Assembly: GCA_964563155.1 (NCBI GenBank)
Contig: CAZLVL010000010.1
Location: forward strand, 1-64,000
DNA: 64,000 nucleotides
Source: DUPQ01 sp964563155
Lineage (GTDB): Bacteria > Bacillota > Clostridia > DUPQ01
Direction of reading: 5' to 3'
Part shown: in pieces, positions 51,843 through 60,400 of the stretch
How positions within the stretch are numbered: the first letter of the stretch is position 1
Layout of the letters: every line of letters starts with the position of its first letter
The notes under the pieces: model-generated
The model's input: only the letters and a program-made list of their open reading frames with translations
Database searches by the model: none
Told to the model about the DNA's origin: nothing
Made by a program: the position numbers and the translations under genes

Positions 51843-52661
51843 ATGTCTATAGAAGCTGCTTTTATTCTACCCCATCCTCCTTTAATAATTCCTGATATTG
51901 GAAGGGGAGAAGAAAGAAAAATTCCAGCCAGTGTGGATGCATACAAAGAGGTTATGGATAAGATTAGGTTTATTAAACCAGACACCATTGTACTAATATC
52001 TTCCCATTGTTCAATTTATTCTGACTATATCCATATAGCCTCTGGAGATTTTTATGAAGGGACTATGTCTAGATTTAATGCTGGTCATTTAAAGATAAAG
52101 GCTACCTATGATAAGGCTTTTGTAAGTGCTTTAGAAGAAAAAGCTAAAAAAGAAAAGATTAGGGCAGGTACTCTAGGTAGTGAGCCGAGGGATATGGACC
52201 ATGGTAGCTTTATTCCTCTTTACTTTTTAAATGAAGTATACAAGGATTTTAAATTGGTCCGTATGGGAATATCTTTTTTACCCTTTGATGAGCATGAGAG
52301 TTTAGGAAGAGTTATTGCTAGAGTATCCAAAGAATTAGGAAGAAAAACAGTTATTATTGCCAGTGGAGACCTATCCCATAAGCTTAAAGCCAGTGGCCCC
52401 TATGGTTATGCAAAAGAAGGAGAAGAGTTTGACGATAAACTAATTGAGGGGATTGAAAAAGGGGATCTTTCCATTTTCACCTCCTTTGACCCAATTTGGG
52501 TGGAAAAGGCAGCTGAATGTGGTCTTAGAACCTTTATTATCATGAAAGGTGCCTTAGAGGGATTAGAGGTTACCTCAAAGGTACTTTCCTATGAAAAAAC
52601 CTTTGGAGTAGGTTATGGTGTAGCCAGCTTTATGGTTAAAGGAGATAAAGAAAATGACTAA
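51843..52661 (+). CDS. AmmeMemoRadiSam system: Memo/extradiol-dioxygenase-like protein
   Basis: 272 residues of the class III extradiol dioxygenase/Memo superfamily (ILPHPPLIIPDIG, SSHCSIYSD, MDHGSFIPLYFL, ASGDLSHKL). The histidines could bind iron. In many Clostridia this domain is fused to AMMECR1; here they are separate genes. It overlaps the AMMECR1 gene by eight bases. AAAGGTGAT lies before the ATG. The biochemical role of the bacterial three-part system is not settled. Confidence 0.87.
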   Translation: MSIEAAFILPHPPLIIPDIGRGEERKIPASVDAYKEVMDKIRFIKPDTIVLISSHCSIYSDYIHIASGDFYEGTMSRFNAGHLKIKATYDKAFVSALEEKAKKEKIRAGTLGSEPRDMDHGSFIPLYFLNEVYKDFKLVRMGISFLPFDEHESLGRVIARVSKELGRKTVIIASGDLSHKLKASGPYGYAKEGEEFDDKLIEGIEKGDLSIFTSFDPIWVEKAAECGLRTFIIMKGALEGLEVTSKVLSYEKTFGVGYGVASFMVKGDKEND

Positions 52662-53187
52662 GAATATATTTGACAACAAGGACCCCCGTATAGCCCTAGC
52701 AACTTATACAATAGAATATTTTACAAAAACAGGAGTAGTACCTTCTTTGCCTTTAGATACTCCAAAGGAGCTTTTAGAGGTTAAAAAGGCTTGTTTTGTA
52801 ACCTTAAAGATTGAGGGGTCTCTTAGGGGCTGTGTTGGTACGATTTTACCTGATAAAGAGAATCTGGCTTTAGAAATTGTTTCAAATGCAATAAGTGCTT
52901 GCTCAAGAGATCCTAGGTTTCATCCAGTAAGAATAGATGAATTAGAAGATTTAGAGTTTAGTGTGGATGTTTTATCCAAACCTGAAAAGATTAAAAGTAA
53001 AAAGGATTTAGATGTAAATAAATATGGGGTTATTGTTTCAACTACCTTTAAAAAAGGTTTACTCTTACCCATGCTAGAAGGAATTAATGATGTAGACACC
53101 CAAGTTGAAATTGCCCTAAGAAAGGCTGGTATTGGCAGCAAAGAAAAGTATAGTTTGGAAAGATTCGAGGTAGTAAGGTATCAATGA
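52654..53187 (+). CDS. AmmeMemoRadiSam system: AMMECR1-domain protein
   Basis: 177 residues with the AMMECR1 signature LRGCVGTILP and the following SRDPRFHPV...LEFSVDVLSKP. The domain's function is unknown; gene linkage ties it to Memo and a radical SAM enzyme. Its stop overlaps the next start as ATGA. Confidence 0.9.
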   Translation: MTKNIFDNKDPRIALATYTIEYFTKTGVVPSLPLDTPKELLEVKKACFVTLKIEGSLRGCVGTILPDKENLALEIVSNAISACSRDPRFHPVRIDELEDLEFSVDVLSKPEKIKSKKDLDVNKYGVIVSTTFKKGLLLPMLEGINDVDTQVEIALRKAGIGSKEKYSLERFEVVRYQ

Positions 53188-54011
53188 GAATTGTATGTGA
53201 AATATGTCCTCATAAATGTAGAATTGCACCTGGCAAGGTGGGAATTTGCGGGACTAGGACCAATGAAGAGGGAGCTATTAAAAGTATGAATTATGGAGTC
53301 CTTACAGCTATAGCTCTAGACCCTATTGAGAAAAAACCTCTCTATCATTTCTTTCCAGGTACAAAGATTTTATCTGTAGGAAGCTGGGGCTGTAATTTGA
53401 AATGTCCCTTTTGTCAAAATCACAGAATCTCTATGGCAAAAGGCGCTTTAGCGGGAAGCTCCTATGTGTCAGCAGAAGAATTGGTTAAGAAGGCCTTGAT
53501 GCTTAGACCTGCTAAAAATATTGGTATAGCCCACACCTATAATGAGCCCTTTATTTCCTATGAGTATGTAATGGATGTATCTGTCTTGGCAAAAAAAGAG
53601 GGCCTTAAAAATATATTGGTAACCAATGGCTATGTTTGCAAAGAGCCTTTAGAAGAAATATTACCCTTAATTGATGCTATGAATGTTGACCTAAAAGCCT
53701 TTAATGATGAGTTTTATAGGAATATTGGAGGAGATTTAGAAAGTGTAAAGAGGACTATAGAGGTTAGCTATAGTAAATGTCATGTGGAGGTTACAACCTT
53801 AATAGTACCTGGTGAAAATGATGATAAAAAGGAAATTGAGAAGCTGGTTAAATGGTTAGCTTCTTTAGACAAGAATATTGTTTACCATATTAGTGCTTTT
53901 TTCCCTAATTACAAATATACAGATAAAAAAGCAACTTCTTTTGCAAAAATTTATGAGCTAGTGGATCTAGCTAAGAAGCATTTAAACCATGTTTATCCAG
54001 GAAATTGCTAA
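53184..54011 (+). CDS. AmmeMemoRadiSam system: radical SAM enzyme
   Basis: 275 residues. An N-terminal Cys-rich segment (CEICPHKCRIAPGKVGICGTR) followed by the radical SAM motif C-N-L-K-C-P-F-C and HTYNEP/TNGYV downstream. This is the radical SAM member of the AmmeMemoRadiSam trio, related to PflA-like activases; its substrate is unknown. Last gene of the coupled operon; the c-di-GMP riboswitch transcript begins about 135 bases further on. Confidence 0.9.
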   Translation: MRIVCEICPHKCRIAPGKVGICGTRTNEEGAIKSMNYGVLTAIALDPIEKKPLYHFFPGTKILSVGSWGCNLKCPFCQNHRISMAKGALAGSSYVSAEELVKKALMLRPAKNIGIAHTYNEPFISYEYVMDVSVLAKKEGLKNILVTNGYVCKEPLEEILPLIDAMNVDLKAFNDEFYRNIGGDLESVKRTIEVSYSKCHVEVTTLIVPGENDDKKEIEKLVKWLASLDKNIVYHISAFFPNYKYTDKKATSFAKIYELVDLAKKHLNHVYPGNC

Positions 54012-54111
54012 AAGTTAGAAAGTTTTGTGTCTTTTAAGTTTTTTTGTGTGAGAAAAAAGAGAAAAAGCAAGAAAAAAGTTGAATAATGAAGAAAAGTAGA
54101 GATAATACATG

Positions 54112-54140
54112 TTTACAAAACTTTTACAATATGATAGCAT
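54112..54140 (+). promoter_or_regulatory. Promoter of the c-di-GMP riboswitch/surface-protein operon
   Basis: TTTACA (54112-54117) and TAGCAT (54135-54140) with a 17-base spacer, placing the start near 54147, exactly at the 5' side of the aptamer. Confidence 0.55.
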
Positions 54141-54146
54141 AAATAT

Positions 54147-54222
54147 TGAATTAAAGGCAAAATACCCGAAAGGGTGTGACGCAAAACTAAAGGGCCGTAA
54201 TAATTGAAGGCAGCCAGTTGCA
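54147..54222 (+). ncRNA. Cyclic-di-GMP-I (GEMM-I) riboswitch aptamer
   Basis: The conserved elements appear in order: AAAGGCAAAA (54153-54162), an ACCC-GAAA-GGGT hairpin with GNRA loop (54164-54175), the signature GACGCAAA (54178-54185), ACTAAAGGGCC (54186-54196), and the 3' receptor strand GGCAGCCAGTTGC (54209-54221). These match the GEMM-I pattern of clostridial riboswitches; one expected pair near GGC/GCU looks weakened. The 3' strand is shared with the terminator that follows. Confidence 0.85.
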
Positions 54223-54250
54223 TTTTGTGCAAATGGTTGCTTATTTTTTT
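54210..54250 (+). terminator. Intrinsic terminator overlapping the riboswitch 3' strand
   Basis: GCAGCCAGTTGCA (54210-54222), loop TTTTG, TGCAAATGGTTGC (54228-54240) pair with one mismatch, followed by TTATTTTTTT. The left arm is the aptamer's own 3' conserved strand, so aptamer and terminator compete. Ligand binding should favour the aptamer and read-through (an ON switch; inference). The AGGAGG of the first gene follows at once (54251-54256). Confidence 0.85.
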
Positions 54251-54263
54251 AGGAGGAAATGGC

Positions 54264-55139
54264 ATGAAGAAAAAAATTATTCCAATTATTATAACACTTG
54301 CGATAAGTTTTGCCGCTATTATAGCCATTTCTTATTGGTGGCTTTCTGATGCCTGGTTTGCCCAAAACACCAGAGTAGTTGGAAATGGAATGGATTTAAA
54401 AACTGTTGTGCCTTTAAATATATATATTACAGCTGAACAAGATGAAGATTTATATAATAATTCTCAGATAGATAAAGAAGAATTGAATAATTACAATTTT
54501 ACTGACCAGCATGAAGTAAGTCATGGTGAAGCTCTTTACCCTGCATCAACCCCTGATGGTTATACCTTTTGGTATGCCACTAAAGTTAAATCAGATGGAA
54601 GTGCAGAATTAGATAGCAATGACATAATGTTTAAAAAGGTTGATGGAACAAAAAAGACATCTTTTTACGTAGAAGAAGTACTGTATATGATTACTACCAG
54701 CCCAGTTCATGATGGCAAGACCTCTATAGATGTTTATTTAAAAAATCTTGATATAAAAAGCTTGGGTACAAACAATGAGTTGTATAAATCTGTTAGAATA
54801 TCCATAAGTGCAATAGATGAAAATGAAGAAGTATATAGTGTAATATATCGTTATGCAGAAGATGACCAAGACACACAAGGAGATGCTTTTCCTGCAGAAA
54901 ATGCTCTAGGCCAAATGGCCATAGATCCTTCTCTAATTATGGGAGAGCACGACTTTGAAGATCCGGATAATTTTTCCTTAAAATTACCCCTTGCTCAAGA
55001 CGACACTATATATGTTAAAGAAGTGATTATTCGTTTATGGTTTGAAGGAAATAATCCTCATGCTATCTATCCTTTTGCAGGTGGTGGCTTTGGGTTTGAT
55101 ATAGAGTTTGAAGTGCATGATTCACAAGCAGGTGATTAA
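54264..55139 (+). CDS. TasA/SipW-type surface protein 1
   Basis: 291 residues from ATG 54264 (AGGAGG seven bases upstream; a TTG at 54204 would lie inside the riboswitch). N-terminal hydrophobic helix (residues 5-27) then S-D-A-W-F (A30-W31-F32), a motif shared with the proteins at 55725 and 56534 and typical of SipW-type exported proteins. The rest is a beta-rich extracellular domain with RLWFEGNNPHAI near the C terminus, resembling the W-x-E-G motif of clostridial TasA-like proteins. No sortase motif. Probably a fibre or matrix subunit (inference). Confidence 0.72.
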   Translation: MKKKIIPIIITLAISFAAIIAISYWWLSDAWFAQNTRVVGNGMDLKTVVPLNIYITAEQDEDLYNNSQIDKEELNNYNFTDQHEVSHGEALYPASTPDGYTFWYATKVKSDGSAELDSNDIMFKKVDGTKKTSFYVEEVLYMITTSPVHDGKTSIDVYLKNLDIKSLGTNNELYKSVRISISAIDENEEVYSVIYRYAEDDQDTQGDAFPAENALGQMAIDPSLIMGEHDFEDPDNFSLKLPLAQDDTIYVKEVIIRLWFEGNNPHAIYPFAGGGFGFDIEFEVHDSQAGD

Positions 55140-55724
55140 ATGAGAAAAATGAGTAAAGCCGGAATTATATATTTGATTTTAGCCATCTTGTTTTCAATAA
55201 CAGCAGTTATTGCTGGTATTCTCATGTTTACCTTTAATAAGGAATATGCTACACCAAAGTTTAAAAATTATATTTTAGTTAGTGTTAAAGAAAATGATCT
55301 CTTTCCTGCCATAGTAAAGGGTAGTGCCTTAGTTACAGACTTGGGATATGGCCAGGTTAAGGTGGGAGATCATATAGTTTTACTCTCAAGAGATAGCAAG
55401 GGAGTTAGCTATAATATTAGGAAAGTATTAAAAGAAGAGGATTCAACCTTTACTGTTGAAGGTACCCAAGGTAGAAATGCTTACTTTGTCTCCAAAAAAA
55501 GTGTGATTGGAGTGAGTAAGTTTCAGTTATATGGATTAGGAGCCTATTTAGAGGCTATAAGGACAAGGCTAGGCTTTATATTGCTTATTGTTTTACCTCT
55601 TGTTCTTATTATTATCATCCAAATAGTCAGAATGGCTTTAATTATAAGTAGGGAGCGATTTGAAGAAAGGTTACTTTTATCACAAAACAAGGCTGAAAGA
55701 CCCAATGAAGAAGAGGTGAGTTAA
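55140..55724 (+). CDS. SipW-like signal peptidase homologue lacking catalytic residues
   Basis: 194 residues with the SipW/ER-type signal peptidase I layout: N-terminal helix (residues 8-30), an extracellular beta domain, and a C-terminal helix (about 140-168). Yet the box that normally reads S-x-S-M-x-P reads E-N-D-L-F-P (Asp53 where the nucleophile Ser is expected), the basic-residue box usually containing T-H-R reads S-Y-N-I-R, and G-D-A/N-N reads G-R-N-A. All three catalytic positions seem to be replaced. ATG follows the previous stop directly. It may bind signal sequences without cutting, for example as an assembly factor. Confidence 0.75.
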   Translation: MRKMSKAGIIYLILAILFSITAVIAGILMFTFNKEYATPKFKNYILVSVKENDLFPAIVKGSALVTDLGYGQVKVGDHIVLLSRDSKGVSYNIRKVLKEEDSTFTVEGTQGRNAYFVSKKSVIGVSKFQLYGLGAYLEAIRTRLGFILLIVLPLVLIIIIQIVRMALIISRERFEERLLLSQNKAERPNEEEVS

Positions 55725-56513
55725 TTGTCAAGAGAAGCTTCTAAAAAGTTAATATTGACATTTTATATCCTTGTGGTGTTTGCACTCATTATCGTCCAAT
55801 GGTTTAGTGCACCTTCAAAAGCCTGGTTTAAAGAAACTAGAACTACCTACTTGAGAGGAAACAGCATTTTCTCAGTGACCGAAGGGGAAGCTAATAACGT
55901 GGCCTCTTTTAAAAACAAGGATGATTTTGATGATGATCTTGAGTTTGATGAGATTATTGAAGGAGATTTTATACAAAAGTTTATACCTGGAGACGTCCTT
56001 TACTACACCTTTGTTATAAGTGATGTGGACATCAGTGGAGAAGGAAACCTATATAATTTAGAGCTAGATAGTATGGAAGTAGGAGTTTTGGATAATTCAG
56101 ACATAGAAACAGCTATAGCCTTTGCCAGTAACCTTCGTATAGAAGAAAATACTGTAATGGTGGCTATGCTAGAAAGAAAATATTCAGAAGAACTAGAGGA
56201 TGTATACCTTCATGAACTTTTTTATAACCAACAAGGTAAAGCTTTCTATGGAGTAGATGAAGGTTTGGAAAATACTGAAGTAGACTATTTTTACAAGGAA
56301 GAAAATCCAGTGGAGTCTCCCTTAGTAGCAAATATGCTTTTAACCTTACCTCAAAACATGGAGTATCCTGAGGAAACAGATGAGACTGGAAAGGTAGATA
56401 TATTGGTTTTAATACCAATTTGGTATATAGACACAGAAGTTAATCAAAATGATGAAATGAATAGCTTTATAGAAATAGCAGGCGCCTTATTTTACAAGGT
56501 AAGTGGAGATTAA
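55725..56513 (+). CDS. TasA/SipW-type surface protein 2 (TTG start)
   Basis: 262 residues. The start is a TTG directly after the previous TAA, with GAGGTGAG before it. Hydrophobic helix (residues 8-27) then S-K-A-W-F (33-35), followed by a very acidic extracellular domain (runs such as DFDDDLEFDEIIEGD). It resembles proteins 1 and 3 of the operon in layout, not in detailed sequence. No wall anchor. Function inferred from context only. Confidence 0.68.
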   Translation: MSREASKKLILTFYILVVFALIIVQWFSAPSKAWFKETRTTYLRGNSIFSVTEGEANNVASFKNKDDFDDDLEFDEIIEGDFIQKFIPGDVLYYTFVISDVDISGEGNLYNLELDSMEVGVLDNSDIETAIAFASNLRIEENTVMVAMLERKYSEELEDVYLHELFYNQQGKAFYGVDEGLENTEVDYFYKEENPVESPLVANMLLTLPQNMEYPEETDETGKVDILVLIPIWYIDTEVNQNDEMNSFIEIAGALFYKVSGD

Positions 56514-56533
56514 AAAAGGTAGGAGGTTAAATT

Positions 56534-57469
56534 ATGAGATTTAGAATTAAAAATAGATTTAATAAGACTTTAATTCTTATGGCTTTAAGCATAATACTTT
56601 TAATAACCCTTCTTTTTACCATCTCCTATGCTTGGTTTTTCTTTCCCAATGCTCAAACTATTACAATTTATACAGATACAGATCATGAAATTGATGTGGA
56701 GTTATATACCTGGGATCAAGCAACAGAAAAATTTGTTAAAAGTCAGGCTGATGATGGACAGGTTGTAGCCTCCTCTCCAGAAGGTGCAACCTTTATTGAA
56801 TGGGGTGGTGTCTTTTATCAGGCCTATGATATGGAAGACTACTATATCTTAATATTAACCTATCCAGACAGCAACTTCACCAATGGCTATTTAGAGGCCA
56901 GTATAAGGATAGAATTATTGTCAGGCTTTAATCAAGATTTAGAAGCTAATACAAAGATTTTGTTTACCTCTATAGAGTATGCGGTTGGGTCCGATGCTGA
57001 CCTTGACCCAGATGATCCAGCAGAGCAGAATAATATTATAAGTACCATGAGAAATGCCCAGTATACAGAATTGTTTTTAGGCGGTATTGATTATGATTAT
57101 GACCAAGAAGGAATGGATGAAGATTTTATGGCTGATGATGAGCTTAGTATACTTTTTTCTGATTTAGATGAAGATCAATATGTCTATAGGACTCTAGAAG
57201 ACGTTTCTAACAGGTTGGTAATATATATTAGAGTAAAAAGTGATGAAACACATATAGCCGAAAGTGTAGAGAATGTACAAGGTGGACTGCATGTTCTTCA
57301 AATGAAAACTGCAAATCTATATAGGTTTACCGCTAGTTTTAGAAGTGTACCCTATAAGCCTTTAGAAGAAGGAGATCTTGGTGGCTATCTAATAGATGGA
57401 GAAAAAAGAGAAAAAATGAATGCATACAATTTATATAATGATTTACATAAAAAGAAAGGATTGTCATGA
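56534..57469 (+). CDS. TasA/SipW-type surface protein 3
   Basis: 311 residues. N-terminal helix (residues 12-31) then S-Y-A-W-F (33-35), followed by an acidic beta-rich extracellular domain (EWGGVFYQAYDMEDYYILIL; YVYRTLEDVSNRLVIYIRV). GGAGG lies 12 bases before the ATG. Its TGA overlaps the start of the giant gene as ATGA, so both are translated together. Likely a fibre or anchoring subunit (inference). Confidence 0.68.
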   Translation: MRFRIKNRFNKTLILMALSIILLITLLFTISYAWFFFPNAQTITIYTDTDHEIDVELYTWDQATEKFVKSQADDGQVVASSPEGATFIEWGGVFYQAYDMEDYYILILTYPDSNFTNGYLEASIRIELLSGFNQDLEANTKILFTSIEYAVGSDADLDPDDPAEQNNIISTMRNAQYTELFLGGIDYDYDQEGMDEDFMADDELSILFSDLDEDQYVYRTLEDVSNRLVIYIRVKSDETHIAESVENVQGGLHVLQMKTANLYRFTASFRSVPYKPLEEGDLGGYLIDGEKREKMNAYNLYNDLHKKKGLS

Positions 57470-60400
57470 ATAAAAAGCGCAGTATTTTAATATTCACTAT
57501 TATTTTAATAATATTGGCACTGGCATATGGTGTCTATGCTTACTATGAATATTACGGTAAATACAGTGCCATAGTTCATACAAATGGAACCATAAGGTTT
57601 GATGCCTTTGGTTATTTAGAAGAAGATTTCAGAGATATTGAGGATGATGGCTACGGAGTAAGTCCTGAAAACCCCTTCATAATTGACAATGAAATTCGTA
57701 TGAATAACCTCATTGTACTAAACAATGAAGGATTCTTAGAAAGTGCAAAAACTGTTTATGGGACAGATAAGTTCTACTTTGCCCTAAATTTTGCAGATGA
57801 AGAAACCCCTCAAATTCTAGATTTAACAGGAATTACTCAAAGTTCAGTAGGAAACAATGATTATCCCTTTGTAGATAATCTTACAGGTCTTCTTTATTCT
57901 CACATAATAAATGATGATGAGTTTGTCTATTTAAGTGCTGGTGGTGAAGTTTCTATCAGCCATAAAGAAGGAATAGTTATAGTAAATGGTACAGCTACAG
58001 AGTTTCCAGGCCAAACCATAGAAGATGGAGATTATGTAAAAGTTCCTCATTTTTATAAGGATCTTATGTTAGATGACTGTATTGTAGATAGTGAAGGAAA
58101 TGCCTACATATCTCTTGCTAAACTAGCTCCAGTTCCACAGATTATTGCTAATGCCACAGTTAAAGTACCTGATGATCAAATTGATATAGGCTTTTTCTCC
58201 CATATAGGAAGAAAATATGGAAATCAGACCGACCAAGATGGCAATGTTTTAATGACCAAAGAAAATATTGTTGATAGATCTTATGTACATGACCTTATCC
58301 TTTATAACATTACAATAGAGGCTACAGAAGAAAGTCCAGGTTTGGTAAAAGCAGCACTTCAAGCTATTTGGGATTCTATTCTAGAAGCAATACCTGGCCA
58401 CATCTTTGCTGATAAAGATGAGCAAACAGATGAGCGTCATATAGGGATTTTTGCAGGTCACATTGATGGATCAGTAAAGAATATAACTATTGGTGGAGAA
58501 ACAATCATAAAAATTGATGCAAAAGATGTCAATGCCTATTCTCGTTTTACCACTGTAGGCTATATTGATGACTTAGCCCTCATAAACAATAGGCTATTTG
58601 CTGAACTCACACAAGAAGGAAGTGCAATGGGCTATTTGTCCGGAACACTTTTTGCAGATTCAATTTATGCCTTGGATGTAAATCCTGATGGAACTACAAA
58701 ACTACTTAAAAATATTGATGGACAAGAGAGTGTTTGGAGTGGTGTTTACCCAGGAGAAAACTATTTCTCCCAAGGAATTTTCCGTTTTGCTCTTTCCAAT
58801 GAAGACGATACCATAAGTTCTATCTGGAATGGAAAGGGTATTGTTAAACTATTAAATGAAGAAGGATTTGAAGTAACAAAATCTGTTCTTTTTGCATCTA
58901 ATGAATACAGATACAGTGAGACCCAACAAGAAGGTGGGGGCTTAATTTTAGAAGGAGCCTCTTCTAATGAAACAAGATATGGGGGAATTACTCCTCTTTC
59001 TGCATCTGGTAGCCTAATTGATAAGGGTAAATACGTAATAGTTGCCCTGCATCAAGGAAATTATTATGCTTTAAAAATTGTTGCAGATATAAATCAAGAT
59101 GGCTCTATTTATCATAGGTTTGATACTTCATCTAAAATTGAAGTTACAGACTATATAAACGGCCAAGGCCAAGCTGGTATTTACAGCAGTGCAATTTGGG
59201 TAACCCATGAAGACACTGTTACACCCAGCTTTGAAAATGCTCGTTTTTCACCTGAATACTTAAACTTTGATCCAGGTATTTCACAAGTAGATTTAAATTT
59301 AGTACAAAACCAAGCCCTTGCTACTAACTTTAGATACAATGTTAGAGAAAGTGAGTTTACTTACACAGTAAGCGTACAAGAAGGGGACGGCTTTGTAACC
59401 ACAAAGTATTACTTGAACTTTAATCCTCTTACCTATGAGTTTTACTTCTCACAAAGCAATGATTCTGAAATTGAAATGTACCAAATTTCCAATGGTTTTT
59501 CCTTTGAATTGGTAGATTCTATTGACGATTTAACGGTTAATGATGACTACATTATAGTTGCAAGACATAATCAACAAAACTATCTTTTAGGAGCAGGCAC
59601 TACCTTAAGAGAAGACGGAGTATATGTAGTAGATGGTAGTTTTTCCTTTGATATGCCAATGCAGTCCTTTGATGGTATTTGGTCTTTGGCAGAATACCAG
59701 ACCTATAAGGGTTTTGTATGGAGTGCTGCTAGTGTTTCTGGGGCCAGTGTGTCCTTTAGAGAAAAATTAAGTGCCTCTTTGTTATTAAGAAATAATGCTG
59801 GAGTTCTAGCTTTAGACGGTACAGGAAGCATTTGGACCTATACTCAAAATCAAGGCCTTGATGGTGGAACCTTAACAAGTGGACAACGATATTTGGCTTT
59901 TGCTGGTCCAGCACAAAGCTCCACAGGCTATTATTTATCAAATTCACCTTATACCCTTTACATCTATAGATTGGTTCCAGATGATGAAGAACCTGATTAT
60001 AACACTTACCAAGGTGCTTCTTTAGTTACCTCTGACAGCTCCATTGTCCAAGAAGGACAGTACATGATAGGTGTAGAAACTAACACTGGTTATGTAGCTA
60101 TTACCATGACTGGCAACAATAATTTAGGCACTGCCAATATAAGTGATTATGTAAATGGCATAGCAGACGAGATTGAATTAAATAAACTTACCGCTGGAGA
60201 AGCCAATGAAGGATATAAGTGGTTGGTAGAAACAAACTCTGCAAAACCAACCTTTAAAAATGCTAAATATACTGCTAGATATCTATCAAGAAATGGGGCA
60301 AATACTAGCCCAGAAGCATCTGCTGCATCAGAACAATGGATGTATGATGCAATTTCTGGAAGATTTTATTATGAAAACAATCTCATAACCTATTACCTAG

